A DNA stretch of 64,000 bases from an uncultured Shewanella sp. (GTDB lineage Bacteria; Pseudomonadota; Gammaproteobacteria; Enterobacterales; Shewanellaceae), in NCBI GenBank assembly GCA_947503555.1, contig CANNEE010000012.1, positions 107,233-171,232 on the forward strand, read 5' to 3'. The translations under genes were made by a program, and so were the position numbers. Each line of letters opens with the position of its first letter. Position 1 is the first letter of the stretch. The notes below the pieces were generated by a model that saw nothing but the letters and a program-made list of their open reading frames with translations, did no database searches and had not been told where the DNA came from. Positions 13,389 through 23,457 of this stretch are shown here, piece by piece.

Positions 13389-14228
13389 TTAAAGTTTATA
13401 GTTGACTGTCAGATAGAAATTAATCTTATCTAGGTCAAACAAATCATCGACTGGATGCGGTCCCTGTTCAGGGTTCGCATAACTGGTGCTATTGGAAATG
13501 CCATAGGCAAAATCCAAGTCATCGTTCCATTGATAACCAAATTGCGCACTGTAATAGACACTTGGAGAATAACTTGAATTGTTATATTTCAAGGTTTTAC
13601 GATAAGTGACGGCACCACTAAAAGACCAATCGTCTAAAAAGTAATAATCCAATGAAAGCGTATTACTAAAACGATATTCATCTAATACCCGCTTACCAGC
13701 CGTTTCAAACTCATGAAAATTCTTTTGAACTCTTATGTAGTCATTTAGGTATAAACCGTCGATGTAGTTATCAAGTACAAATGAGAACCTCACACTCGCT
13801 CTAAGTGCAAAATCCAAATCTTGTCGCTGAGATTCTTTAGAAGTCGGAAAAATTGCCCTTACAGAGCCATTCATCTTGATTTTGTCATGGGGATTCCACA
13901 GGTTATTTTGCGACACAGTAAGCGAAGTGTCATACAAGAAGTCCCCTTGTCGAAGATAGTCATCCGCATCACTTACATGGTGCCCACCAACGATCAACTG
14001 TAAACGCGTATCTTGCGCTAACCTGTAACGAATAATCGCCGTTAATGAAGCATCACGATTGGCTAATGCCTGGCTATCGGCATAATTATTCTTTGAATAA
14101 TTAGCGCTTAAAAAGCCTGACCATCTATTTTTATCTTCTGCATCCCAGCGGTCTTGAACATTTTCTGCATAGGAATATGCAGAGGCAATCGCTAATAAAA
14201 TAGCGAACACCGAATATAATATTCTCAT
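13389..14228 (-). CDS. Secreted outer-membrane-barrel-like protein, module copy 1
   Basis: 279 aa with a signal peptide (about 1-21, ending YSYA). The rest alternates aromatic and polar residues in short amphipathic strands and ends FYLTVNYKL, consistent with a small outer-membrane beta-barrel. I recognise no named family. It shares WSGFLSANYSKN and TAGKRVLDEYRF-type segments with the protein at 18473-19345, so the two are paralogues. It is the first gene of a two-gene unit with the metalloprotease 19 nt downstream, which suggests that barrel and protease act together at the envelope. The barrel topology is inference. Confidence 0.7.
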   Translation of the reverse strand: MRILYSVFAILLAIASAYSYAENVQDRWDAEDKNRWSGFLSANYSKNNYADSQALANRDASLTAIIRYRLAQDTRLQLIVGGHHVSDADDYLRQGDFLYDTSLTVSQNNLWNPHDKIKMNGSVRAIFPTSKESQRQDLDFALRASVRFSFVLDNYIDGLYLNDYIRVQKNFHEFETAGKRVLDEYRFSNTLSLDYYFLDDWSFSGAVTYRKTLKYNNSSYSPSVYYSAQFGYQWNDDLDFAYGISNSTSYANPEQGPHPVDDLFDLDKINFYLTVNYKL

Positions 14229-14841
14229 AGTCTCTGACCCGTTTATTATTTAATAGAACTAACTACGATGAAAACCACAAGGAATACATAAACGATTCCT
14301 TAATAACATGTGTAATTAGGGGCGAAAATATTATCCACACCAAAAACAAGAGGCAAATACAAAATTTAAACTTTGTAACTTTTGTGCCTCATTTATATAA
14401 AAAATGTGATTTAAAACAGAATTGACAACAAAAATCAAACATGGCAGAAGTAAGCAAAAAACAATTAAGCAACAATAGCACCCTAAAAGCCACCAAAAAA
14501 TTAACGCTTACAACAAAAAGCAAACAAACCCATGACGTATTGTAAGGTTAAACCATTAAGCTCACTTTTTATGCCATAAAGGTAAAACCATCACTATCCA
14601 TATAAAAAAACAAAGCAGTTATTATTAAAGATTTACTTCACAAGCTTAAAAAAAGAAACTCTATAACCACATAATAAAAAAAGACATATATATAGCACGC
14701 CACTCTGTTTAAATATAAAAGATGTAACAACCAAGCTTTAAATACAAACAAGAAAAATAGATTTATACCGTATTCACGACGTAAAATAAGTGTTAATTGA
14801 AATGGAAGATTTGAAAATATTGCTAGTTGTAGAAATAAAAA
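14229..14841. promoter_or_regulatory. AT-rich intergenic region upstream of module copy 1
   Basis: About 610 nt with no credible gene. It must contain the minus-strand promoter of the first barrel-protease pair. A hairpin GAGGCA (14350-14355) with TGCCTC (14385-14390), with further pairing inside, sits about 120 nt before the start codon and may be part of a leader. Short minus-strand frames here are compositionally like random AT-rich sequence. Confidence 0.5.
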
Positions 14842-14875
14842 AGCCAGCAACTTCAACTTGAGCTGCTGGCTTTTT
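14840..14875 (-). terminator. Terminator of the second metalloprotease gene
   Basis: Stem AGCCAGCA (14842-14849) with TGCTGGCT (14864-14871), 14-nt loop and T/A tracts. The same stem sequence recurs in the terminator at 19771-19797. Confidence 0.82.
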
Positions 14876-14892
14876 ACAACTGATAAATAATT

Positions 14893-17800
14893 TTAGTTAT
14901 CTAATACAGGTAAGTAAGTCATTACTCGACGATCTCTCGTCAATTGCTTATTGAGGATCTCTCCTACAGTACCATTACTTAGTTTAACAGCCATAACATC
15001 AGGGTTGGCTTCAATGAAAGCATTAATCTCATTGATACGCTTGATTAAACCTAGAGCAAGTACGTTCTCAGAAGTGGCCGCATAGACACGCCCATTAAGC
15101 GCAATCTCAGCCTGAGTATCTAGCCCTGGGTTCGCTAGGTGGATACCCACATGCTCACGCCATACTCGCGCTTTCTCCTCACCTTGATAATCACTATCAA
15201 CTGAAGCTAACACCACCTGACGTAGAATCAACTCAAGCAGATTACTCTTACCTTTAGGCTGACCGTTAACGGTATCAAAACCTAGGTAACGAGATACTGA
15301 GCGATCATAGTTCGGCAATGGCTCAACACTTTGATCGGCAAAGTCAACAAAGTAAGGTAGATATTCATCTAGCTTGCCACTTGCACCACAATCACCAACA
15401 AACAATGCCTTACCACCGGATACTAACCCTGGACCTTCACCCATAGTCATCTTACATAGCATGTCCGTGAAGATAGGTTTAATTTGAGGTAGATCGGCTA
15501 GTGCCTTATAGCCACGACTAGTGGTACTACGCGCAGTAGTTCTACTTACCAGGGCTCGCACTGCAAGTAATTTATCAGGCCATACACCTAGCACGTCACG
15601 CTCATTCACATAAGGGTGATTAGGTGAACTCGCAGGTGTTTTCATACCATTTAACAAACGACCCGAGAAGGTGACTTCAGGATAGAGTCTGTCACGATAT
15701 GCTTCAGAAATCTTACTTTGTAAAATAAGCTCTTTTAACGCCTCGGGAGAGTCAGAGAAACGGGCAATGACATCACCTGGCTCAAACTTATTGTTCATAC
15801 TGCTTTGTTTAAAGCGGTATTCTTTTAATAGCTCCGCAAAGTTATAGCTCTGCCTTAGGCCAACTGAGTCATCAGACTTAAACTTAAAAGTTACGTCCAC
15901 AGTGGCATCATTCTCACCCATTAATTTAAGGAAGAAATCAGCAGATTTGTTCATCGCGCGCTGGTTTGCACAATACCAAGCATCAGTACCAGCATCGGCC
16001 TTAGCTTTACAGTCACTGGCAAAGAAGTTCTCAGGCAAGCTAAAGATATCTTCAAGGAAGCTCACATCTTCAACAAACTGACGAATCTCATCAAACTGGC
16101 GCTTACGGCGGACTGTGTAACTCAAGCTATGATCTTCATATAAAGATTGACGATTATGTCTTAAGTTATTGGTCTCATAGCTATCGTTATATCTGTCGAT
16201 ATAGAACTGGGCAATATCATCGAGATTCTCACCTGCATCACTACGGTTACAGTTACTGTTTAGGGTCACATGACCATCAGTACAGAAAGAGTAACTACGT
16301 AACTTATGCTCTTTAGCGACATTAAATAGAGAACCAAATTGGGTATCACCTTTAATATTGCCGGCTTCAAGCTCTTGGCGACGCTTCTCGTCTTCTTCTT
16401 TCAGAGAAACAAAGTTACGCTTAATAAGAGTTTGATTATCAATCGCTTCCTGTTTCGCCTTTTCCGCTTCTTCAATTAGTTTCTGTTGCTCTGGAGTCGG
16501 ATTTTCAATAATCACATCGCCTTCAACTTCACGAGCATAACCAAATCTTAATGCAGCTAAATCATAAGGCTGCAGCAAAGTCGCAAAGCGGTTGACGTTA
16601 TAGTCCATTTGGCTGGCAAAATCGGCTTTAGCATTCAAAGTCGGGTAACCCGCCTCGGCAAAAGCAGCATTCAACTGAGCTAGCTGTGCAGGAGTAAAGG
16701 CATTCTCGGCATCACGACTACCAGCAAAATTATGGCGCAGACCAAAGTTATGGCCGAGCTCATGGCTTAGCGTGCCAGCAAAGGCTTGAGCAGCCAGTTT
16801 GGTTGTCAGCTCATCTTGAAGCTGTACTGGAATAGCTTCAAAGGCAATAAGCTTACCCCCCACTGTACCATCAACCCAAAACGCAGGATTTTTCCAGTCG
16901 ATACGATGGCCTTTGATACCGCGAGGTAACTCGCGATTCTTTCCACCCTCAGCAAATACATTATCTACATGCATCATGCTGTTTTCAGACCAAAAGTCTT
17001 GGGTTTCTTTATCGAAACTAACTAGACTATTAAACTCTTCATTAGCGGGCTCAATAGACAAGACTCTTGCTTGTGCTTCTTGCTGAAGACCAGGCGCTTG
17101 ATACTCACTCGCCTGCATTGGCACCTTAACGCTCGGCTCTACCGCAATAGATACAGCCTCATAAGGCACACCAGTAAGCTCAGTGGCTGATTTGGCATCT
17201 AATTTACCGCGGTTATAGTCAAGGCGAACTTGACGGTAATAGCGCACAGAACCTTGTTTCAAGTTAGAACTGTATTGGTTTACGCGACCACTAACAATTT
17301 CACCAGTTAATGGGTTAGCCGCAGATGGACCATAACCCGCTAACCCATTATCCAATGGTTCATCAAATAAAGTGATGTTGCTATAACGTAAATCACCATG
17401 ATGCTTGTCATTAGCTTGTTCAAGCACAAGCTCAGGGAAGCCAGTTTGATACAGCTTGTTTTGAATATTCAGCGCTGTAATCGTCTGGTTTGCCGCATCA
17501 AGATATGGCTTGTTCTTATCCAAGTAGAAGTTATTACTTAAATAATAAGTAATCTGCTCCTTCTCAGGGTTAAATCGGTTCATGTATGAGCGAACATAAC
17601 CATCTACACCATCACTATCGGTGCCATCTCTATAGGTATGAGTGGTTCGGAAGAAACCATAGGTACCATTTTCATCTTCGCTATAAGGAATCGCTTTGTA
17701 ATCCTTACTCGCTAGCAGATCAACGGCAACGATAGAGATAAACTCACTGGTTTTGAAGGATAAATTATCAAGGCTACCGCGATAGAATTTATTTAAACAA

Positions 17801-18444
17801 CTTGGCGATGCTTGATAAGTGTGCTCGATCTCGATATTGATCACACCACTATCAAGGTCAAACTCATAGCCCTTCCAGCCTTCAGTACGAACTAACCTAG
17901 GTTCTTCGGTTTCTGTAACACATTGACCAAACATGAAGATATCATTGATACCCATCTCCGCAATTTTGGTCGCAGCAAGATCAGGGACAAAGTAGCGTTT
18001 ATCGTACCATTTCAGATCTTTATCATTATTAACTTCTTCAACGTTAATACACTCGCGCCACTTATCTTCTTGGCACTTGTAATCGATATAGGCACCAGGA
18101 ATGGTCAATATAGGCGCTTCATTAAATTTATTGGGATAGCGAGTATCATGGCCTAAACCTATGTTATCTCTATCGATTTGATTAACTTGAATACCATTTT
18201 TTGATTTAGTTAAGGTGACCAGCTTAGGATCACCCTGTGATAAACCACGGATAGATGCTGCATAACGAGGGGCCTTGCCCACGCTACGAATATACATATA
18301 TTGGCGCTCGCCAGCCTTATCAATCTTAGCCGTTGTAACTTCATTCTCGTCTCTAGGAACCTCTTTAAAGGGTTCCTCACCCGCGCCACAGCCAGCCAAT
18401 AAAACTGTACTACTCATGGCTAGGTAGAGTAATGACTTCTTCAT
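14893..18444 (-). CDS. Large zinc-dependent metalloprotease lipoprotein, copy 2
   Basis: 1183 aa from the ATG at 18444, which has GAGG six nt upstream; the frame also allows a TTG one codon earlier. Lipobox LLAGC is at residues 15-19. The zinc motif HELGHNFGLRH starts at residue 561, followed by the Met-turn-like SQMDY. It shares with copy 1 the N-terminal PRYAASIRGLSQGDPKLVTL region, the central ADPLTGE-like NPLTGEIV, RYNDSYETNN and the LGVWPDKLLA segment, so the two are full-length paralogues, with copy 1 about 140 residues longer. It lies 28 nt behind its own barrel-like partner gene. Role unknown; surface or periplasmic proteolysis is inferred. Confidence 0.84.
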   Translation of the reverse strand: MKKSLLYLAMSSTVLLAGCGAGEEPFKEVPRDENEVTTAKIDKAGERQYMYIRSVGKAPRYAASIRGLSQGDPKLVTLTKSKNGIQVNQIDRDNIGLGHDTRYPNKFNEAPILTIPGAYIDYKCQEDKWRECINVEEVNNDKDLKWYDKRYFVPDLAATKIAEMGINDIFMFGQCVTETEEPRLVRTEGWKGYEFDLDSGVINIEIEHTYQASPSCLNKFYRGSLDNLSFKTSEFISIVAVDLLASKDYKAIPYSEDENGTYGFFRTTHTYRDGTDSDGVDGYVRSYMNRFNPEKEQITYYLSNNFYLDKNKPYLDAANQTITALNIQNKLYQTGFPELVLEQANDKHHGDLRYSNITLFDEPLDNGLAGYGPSAANPLTGEIVSGRVNQYSSNLKQGSVRYYRQVRLDYNRGKLDAKSATELTGVPYEAVSIAVEPSVKVPMQASEYQAPGLQQEAQARVLSIEPANEEFNSLVSFDKETQDFWSENSMMHVDNVFAEGGKNRELPRGIKGHRIDWKNPAFWVDGTVGGKLIAFEAIPVQLQDELTTKLAAQAFAGTLSHELGHNFGLRHNFAGSRDAENAFTPAQLAQLNAAFAEAGYPTLNAKADFASQMDYNVNRFATLLQPYDLAALRFGYAREVEGDVIIENPTPEQQKLIEEAEKAKQEAIDNQTLIKRNFVSLKEEDEKRRQELEAGNIKGDTQFGSLFNVAKEHKLRSYSFCTDGHVTLNSNCNRSDAGENLDDIAQFYIDRYNDSYETNNLRHNRQSLYEDHSLSYTVRRKRQFDEIRQFVEDVSFLEDIFSLPENFFASDCKAKADAGTDAWYCANQRAMNKSADFFLKLMGENDATVDVTFKFKSDDSVGLRQSYNFAELLKEYRFKQSSMNNKFEPGDVIARFSDSPEALKELILQSKISEAYRDRLYPEVTFSGRLLNGMKTPASSPNHPYVNERDVLGVWPDKLLAVRALVSRTTARSTTSRGYKALADLPQIKPIFTDMLCKMTMGEGPGLVSGGKALFVGDCGASGKLDEYLPYFVDFADQSVEPLPNYDRSVSRYLGFDTVNGQPKGKSNLLELILRQVVLASVDSDYQGEEKARVWREHVGIHLANPGLDTQAEIALNGRVYAATSENVLALGLIKRINEINAFIEANPDVMAVKLSNGTVGEILNKQLTRDRRVMTYLPVLDN

Positions 18445-18472
18445 CAAAAACCTCTTATCCTATTCGTCGTTT

Positions 18473-19345
18473 TTAAAAATATTTTGTAAGTGATAAATAG
18501 AAGGTTGAACTTCTCTTATCATAAACCTCAAATCCTTGAGCCGAGCCAATTTCAGGATCATAAAAACGACCAGAGTTGTTATGTCCTATTGCTGCTACCC
18601 AATCAGGTTCAAATTCCCATCCCAGCTCTTGCAGAAAGGTAAATTTGTTGTCCATGGTTTTGCCATAATAATTTTTGGCATGAGCTATCTTTCCATTTAA
18701 TTCTAAATAAACACTTGGTGTAATCTGCCAATATGCATCCATTAAGACATCAAACTGTTTCTCAATTAGTACACGACCACCAGCAGTCTTATATTGATAG
18801 CTATTGTATTTATATCTTGGAGAAACATAAAAACTAAGATTATCTAATGGGCTCCAGAAAATATAACCAGTTAACCTGCTTGCATATTCAAAGTTATCTT
18901 TCTTAGCAATGCGACTACCGGGCAGATATATTCCCGCACTGCCTTTAATAGATATAGAGCTAGACAACTTATAGAATGGCGTTCTATATTCAAAAAATGG
19001 ATTATAATAACTTGACTCTTTCCCGTGCAGCGTTTCCTGTTCACCACCAACTGTTAAGAGTAAACTACCCCATGACTCTTTGTAGCTAACGCGGCCACTA
19101 AAGCTATATGATTCATAGGCATGGTAACTTTCTGCATCATAGACATTACGAGTATATGAAGCACTTAAATAGCCAGACCACTTTTTAGGGTCTTTAATCG
19201 CTTCTTCACTGACATCAAAATCAACAACTGCAAAAGCAGTTGTTGCATAGATACTAAGTAATATTGCTATAAAAGGCTTTGCTAACTTAATTGCTCCCAC
19301 ATTAAATATGGCGAAGCTGGCATCAACTAACTTTCTATTATTCAT
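18473..19345 (-). CDS. Secreted outer-membrane-barrel-like protein, module copy 2
   Basis: 290 aa. A long N-terminus of about 20 residues precedes a hydrophobic signal (LAKPFIAILLSIYATTAFA, to about residue 40), so the true start could lie further in. The mature part is rich in Tyr, Phe, Ser and alternating strands and ends FYLSLTKYF; a terminal aromatic residue is the usual signal for outer-membrane barrel assembly. It is a paralogue of 13389-14228 (shared KKWSGYLSASYTRN and YKTAGGRVLIEKQF). The metalloprotease lipoprotein gene follows directly on the same strand. Confidence 0.7.
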   Translation of the reverse strand: MNNRKLVDASFAIFNVGAIKLAKPFIAILLSIYATTAFAVVDFDVSEEAIKDPKKWSGYLSASYTRNVYDAESYHAYESYSFSGRVSYKESWGSLLLTVGGEQETLHGKESSYYNPFFEYRTPFYKLSSSISIKGSAGIYLPGSRIAKKDNFEYASRLTGYIFWSPLDNLSFYVSPRYKYNSYQYKTAGGRVLIEKQFDVLMDAYWQITPSVYLELNGKIAHAKNYYGKTMDNKFTFLQELGWEFEPDWVAAIGHNNSGRFYDPEIGSAQGFEVYDKRSSTFYLSLTKYF

Positions 19346-19770
19346 TATAAAACCTAAGGTGTGATTAGCTTGAATAGAAGACCATTCAAACTCACTTAAT
19401 TAAGTAATTACTGTATTCGAAGTGGCCAGGTGTTATTAACACGATGGCATACGGATAAATTAGACAGCAGGTACTAACCCTAGCCATCTAATTAACTGTT
19501 TTATAGATATGAGATAAATATCGTACGTAAAATTCATTCAACAAACATAAAATATACATATGTTACAGCCCAGATAAGGAGTTATATCAAAACATCAAGA
19601 TACAAATAAAACCTTAGACTATAAATTCGTGCTTCATGTCATAGTAAAATATTTTTATATATAAAAACAAAACAACAAAAAACCATAGAGCAAACACTCT
19701 AGAAACAAATTTCACACTTTATTCAGCATGGCAAACCTTATAATTGACTAGATCTTTATTTTTTATAATA
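19346..19770. promoter_or_regulatory. AT-rich intergenic region upstream of module copy 2
   Basis: About 425 nt without a gene. It should carry the minus-strand promoter for the second barrel-protease pair. I see no strong operator or conserved element shared with 14229-14841 apart from the similar AT-rich composition. Confidence 0.45.
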
Positions 19771-19797
19771 AAAAGCCAGCAACTTTAGCTGCTGGCT
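19771..19797 (-). terminator. Terminator of the fumarate reductase operon
   Basis: Stem GCCAGCA (19775-19781) with TGCTGGC (19790-19796), loop of eight nt. On the minus strand it is followed by a T-rich tract (TTTTTATTAT), just after the frdB stop at 19820. Confidence 0.82.
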
Positions 19798-19819
19798 TTA
19801 AATATAAAATAAATAATGG

Positions 19820-20551
19820 CTAAACTAAGGTCATCGCCATCTTACGTCTTAGATAAGCTATCTGCTGCATATGGGGCAGATCCTTAGGACAGTTATCTTG
19901 GCAACCTAGCAGAGTCATACAACCAAATACCCCATCTTGGTTACCTATGACATGATAAAAATCTTCTGCACTGCGGTTATCTCGGCTGTCTAGCTCAAAT
20001 CTAGCTATCTTCATCATACCGACGGCACCGACAAAGCTATCTCGCATCTGTTTAGTCGCACATGCCGATACACAAACTCCACACTCAACACAACGTTCTA
20101 ACTCATACAGCCTAGCCGCTTCCTTGGGATCCATAGGCGCTTCAATATGATGAATATCCGACTCCATCGGCTTTGGGTGTAGCCACAACTTTAAACGTTC
20201 AGCCAGTTCACGCATAAACTTACCCGTATTGACCGATAAGTCACCAATCAGCTCAAAGCCTGGTAGTGGCATTAAGGTGATTTCTCCCTTGGGATACTTA
20301 CTGGTTAAGGTGCGACAGGCTAAAGTCGGCATGCCATTTATCACCATGGCACAACTACCGCAAATACCCGCTCGACAGACAAAATCAAATTGTAAGGAAG
20401 GGTCTTGCTCTTCCCTCAATTTATTCAGAGCAATAAATACTGTCATGCCAGGAGTTTCTTGCAATTGATAGCTCACAGTCCTAGGTTTATCTCCCGGCTC
20501 TTGAGGATCGTATCTAAAAATATGAAAGGTTAAGGTACGCCCTTGACTCAT
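19820..20551 (-). CDS. frdB: Fumarate reductase iron-sulfur subunit
   Basis: 243 aa. Carries electrons from the cytochrome b subunit to the flavoprotein on the cytoplasmic face of the inner membrane. The three cluster-binding regions are visible: [2Fe-2S] [11 protein letters not shown] with a later C, [4Fe-4S] [11 protein letters not shown] and [3Fe-4S] [13 protein letters not shown]. The protein resembles the Wolinella-type quinol:fumarate reductase (one large dihaem cytochrome b) rather than E. coli FrdABCD. Its ATG overlaps the frdA stop by four nt. Direction (fumarate reduction versus succinate oxidation) is inferred from the family. Confidence 0.93.
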   Translation of the reverse strand: MSQGRTLTFHIFRYDPQEPGDKPRTVSYQLQETPGMTVFIALNKLREEQDPSLQFDFVCRAGICGSCAMVINGMPTLACRTLTSKYPKGEITLMPLPGFELIGDLSVNTGKFMRELAERLKLWLHPKPMESDIHHIEAPMDPKEAARLYELERCVECGVCVSACATKQMRDSFVGAVGMMKIARFELDSRDNRSAEDFYHVIGNQDGVFGCMTLLGCQDNCPKDLPHMQQIAYLRRKMAMTLV

Positions 20552-22578
20552 AATGCTTGCTCCCCAAAAGAAACTTGGCTGTCATTTTGTTGTTTGTTTT
20601 GCGATAGATTTTCTCCATCGGTCAAACGACCATTTGCAGGACGATAAGCCTCAGGCAAATCAAAGGGCATGATAGCAGCCTGCTGCTGCTCGCGACTCGC
20701 TGTATCGCCTAATTCAGCCAAGATATTATCAATCTCTTGCTGGCGTTTTTCGGTATTTGGATGCGCAATCGCGTTATCAATACCATACCCTCTATAGCCC
20801 GGAGGTAGCTCCATCTCCATCACATCTAACGCTTCATAACTCAGCTTCGGCTTCAAGGCTTTAGCATCGGGCCAAGTGGCTAAGGTGCGGTTGAGCCACT
20901 CTTTATCATTACGCTGTGGGAAATCTTCACGCGCATGGGCACCACGACTTTCGGTTCTCGCCTCAGCGCCGCAAGCAACAGTCAACGCAACTTTTATCAT
21001 ACGTTTAACTCTTAGGGCCTCGACTAATTCTGGATTAGCATGACGCTTTTTACATTGCAGGCTTAAATCCTTGGAACGTTCAAGTAAATCTTGAAGTGCT
21101 TGCACCGCTTTGGCTAGCTCAGGACCGTTGCGGAAAATGCCCACATAATCCATCATAATCCTTTGCATCTCTCGCTTAAGCGCATAAGGGCTTTCTTTTC
21201 CTTTGCTATGCAAAAGCTCGTCAATTTCTTCCTGCACTTTAGCCATAAAGTGATCAACTAGGCCAGTATCTATCTCAAGGGTATTTTGCTCACAAAAGTC
21301 TGCGACATATTTACCTATGATCATGCCACCAACAACTGTCTCTGCCAGCGAGTTACCACCTAACCGGTTAAAGCCATGCATATCCCAACAGGCCGCTTCA
21401 CCCACACTAAACAGTCCCTTAAGCTGAGGACTCTGCCCTGTATGGTCGGTACGAATGCCTCCCATTGAATAATGCTGTGTCGGCCTTACTGGAATCCAAT
21501 CTTTAGCAGGATCAATACCGAGAAAGTTCTCACAAATCTCTTTTACTTCTCTCAGGTTAGTCTCGACATGTTTACGTCCAAGCAGGGTAATATCCAACCA
21601 TAAATGAGGCCCATAGGGACTCTCTACCCCTTTGCCCTTACGCATATGCTCTGTCATACGACGGGATACCACATCTCGCGATGCTAGCTCTTTCTTCTCT
21701 GGCTCATAATCAGGCATAAACCTATGGCCATCTTTATCTCTGAGCAGGCCGCCGTCACCTCGGCAGCCTTCTGTAGTAAGAATACCAACGGGGACAATCG
21801 CGGTAGGATGAAATTGAACGGCTTCCATATTACCTAAACTGGCAACCCCGGTTTCAAGGGCCAAGGCCTGACCTATCCCTTCGCAAATAATGGCATTGGT
21901 CGATACCTCATAGATACGACCATAGCCACCAGTCGCAATGGTTGTTGCCTTAGCCACATAGGCTCTAAGTTCACCTGTTATCAGGCAGCGGGCTATCACC
22001 CCATGACAACGCGCACCATCATGAATTAATGACAAGGCCTCCATTCGCTCATGAACAGGCACGCCCATGGCGATGGCTTTATTATCTACGGCATACAGTA
22101 GAGAGTGACCAGTACCATCTGCGGTATAGCAAGTGCGCCACTTCTTGGTACCACCAAAGTCTCTGGCATTAATCAGGCCATGGGCTTCTTGAGCTTCTGT
22201 GATGGTGACCTTCTCGGCATTAACCACCACTTGTCTATCACCGGCTGTTACGCGAGTCCAAGGCACGCCCCAGTTAGTCAACTCACGCACAGCCTTGGGC
22301 GCACAATGAGCGAACATACGAGCCACTTTTTGATCGCAGCCCCAATCAGAGCCCTTCACTGTGTCCTGAAAGTGCACATCCTCATTGTCTCCCATCCCTT
22401 TAACTGTGTTACCTAGGCTTGCCTGCATCCCCCCTTGAGCGGCAGCAGAGTGAGAGCGTTTGGCAGGGATAAGAGATAAGACTAGCGTATCTAACCCGCG
22501 CTCCTTTGCCGCAATGGCAACCCTTAATCCGGCAAGACCCGCTCCTATCACCAGTGAGTCGGTATAAATGAGTTTCAC
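20548..22578 (-). CDS. frdA: Fumarate reductase flavoprotein subunit
   Basis: 676 aa. FAD-binding catalytic subunit: dinucleotide motif [19 protein letters not shown], the covalent-FAD segment [16 protein letters not shown], and active-site regions [21 protein letters not shown], the [11 protein letters not shown] loop and [13 protein letters not shown]. The frame opens at a GTG at 22593, but AAGGAG lies just before a second GTG at 22578, whose product begins [14 protein letters not shown]; that start is chosen. It is followed by frdB with a 4-nt overlap and preceded by frdC at a 66-nt gap. In Shewanella a soluble periplasmic fumarate reductase is the main respiratory enzyme, so this membrane complex may have another or reverse role. 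Confidence 0.94.
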   Translation of the reverse strand: MKLIYTDSLVIGAGLAGLRVAIAAKERGLDTLVLSLIPAKRSHSAAAQGGMQASLGNTVKGMGDNEDVHFQDTVKGSDWGCDQKVARMFAHCAPKAVRELTNWGVPWTRVTAGDRQVVVNAEKVTITEAQEAHGLINARDFGGTKKWRTCYTADGTGHSLLYAVDNKAIAMGVPVHERMEALSLIHDGARCHGVIARCLITGELRAYVAKATTIATGGYGRIYEVSTNAIICEGIGQALALETGVASLGNMEAVQFHPTAIVPVGILTTEGCRGDGGLLRDKDGHRFMPDYEPEKKELASRDVVSRRMTEHMRKGKGVESPYGPHLWLDITLLGRKHVETNLREVKEICENFLGIDPAKDWIPVRPTQHYSMGGIRTDHTGQSPQLKGLFSVGEAACWDMHGFNRLGGNSLAETVVGGMIIGKYVADFCEQNTLEIDTGLVDHFMAKVQEEIDELLHSKGKESPYALKREMQRIMMDYVGIFRNGPELAKAVQALQDLLERSKDLSLQCKKRHANPELVEALRVKRMIKVALTVACGAEARTESRGAHAREDFPQRNDKEWLNRTLATWPDAKALKPKLSYEALDVMEMELPPGYRGYGIDNAIAHPNTEKRQQEIDNILAELGDTASREQQQAAIMPFDLPEAYRPANGRLTDGENLSQNKQQNDSQVSFGEQAL

Positions 22579-22644
22579 ACTTGCTCCTTTCACTTTAAAA
22601 ACAGTTATTATTTTTATCTTGTTATCGCTAAAGCAGTTTGGCCA

Positions 22645-23313
22645 TCAACTCGCATGGGGCCAAAAGGCGGCTAATGACGCCAAGCCAATAATCACAAATA
22701 ACACACTGGCAATGGTCTTGCCTTTCTTTAACTTCTCTCTTGTTTGCATATCTGCCATGACGCCCCATTTAAGCAATACACGGTAGATACCTATCGCGGC
22801 ATGTACCTCTACTGTTATCAGTAATGGCAGATACACTAACCAGACACCTTGATTCCATATTCGATCTGCAGAGCCTTGAGGGCCTATGGTTTCCGGTGCT
22901 GTACCGATGAGCCATAAATGCACAGGTAATAACAGTAAAATCACCACTCCGGTAATGGCCTGCCAACGCCATAACCCCGTTTCTCCATGAGTAATGACAT
23001 GCATCTGCTTGTTAAGCGCTTTCTGTTGCTTAAGGCTTAGCGGCAGCTTATGCATAGCCACTAACACGTGAATTGCTGCCAACACTCCCACTGCAATCGC
23101 AATCACAGTCACTACCCATGGATAACCATGGCCATCATCGGATAAAAAGCTCAGCTCCATGGTGCGAGCGACCCAGGCCATGGCATCTGCACCAAAGAGG
23201 ATTGACGACACTAAAATCAAGTGCGTCCACAAAAAAATAGCTAAAAAAACACCCGACACACTTTGACTGAGATCTAACCAAGCACTCCACTTATTGCTTC
23301 TACCCACCGGCAT
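22645..23313 (-). CDS. frdC: Fumarate reductase cytochrome b subunit
   Basis: 222 aa, five membrane segments, dihaem quinol-oxidising anchor of the Wolinella type. Candidate haem ligands are the His residues in FLWTHLILVSS, AIHVLVAMH, LLPVHLWL and TVEVHAAIGIYR, matching the four ligand positions of the family. The frame starts at ATG 23328, but AGGAG sits six nt before a second ATG at 23313 (MPVGRSNKW), which is chosen. A CRP-like site lies about 70 nt upstream. Confidence 0.9.
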   Translation of the reverse strand: MPVGRSNKWSAWLDLSQSVSGVFLAIFLWTHLILVSSILFGADAMAWVARTMELSFLSDDGHGYPWVVTVIAIAVGVLAAIHVLVAMHKLPLSLKQQKALNKQMHVITHGETGLWRWQAITGVVILLLLPVHLWLIGTAPETIGPQGSADRIWNQGVWLVYLPLLITVEVHAAIGIYRVLLKWGVMADMQTREKLKKGKTIASVLFVIIGLASLAAFWPHAS

Positions 23314-23385
23314 ACGCGCTCCTGTCATTATTGTTTATGCTCGTTATAGACAAGCTACAATATGGCTCACAATTAGCCAACTCAC

Positions 23386-23401
23386 AGTGAGATAGATCAA
23401 A
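23386..23401. promoter_or_regulatory. Possible CRP/FNR-type site upstream of frdC
   Basis: AGTGA, six bases, TCAAA: a degenerate match to the TGTGA-N6-TCACA consensus in the 144-nt gap before frdC. CRP controls anaerobic respiration in Shewanella, which fits, but the match is imperfect. Confidence 0.3.
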
Positions 23402-23457
23402 CAATCCAAATTAAATCACCCATAGCTAAAGTATGGTTAAAACACTATTTTATTTGG

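Noticed and set aside
14638-14856. 72-aa minus-strand hydrophobic frame near the second metalloprotease
   Set aside because: It overlaps a terminator, has AT-driven Phe/Leu/Tyr composition, and shows no ribosome site or family pattern.
9404-19345. Whether the metalloprotease-barrel region is a prophage or transposon insertion
   Set aside because: No integrase, transposase, direct repeats or att-like sequence is seen at its ends; tandem duplication is the simpler explanation.
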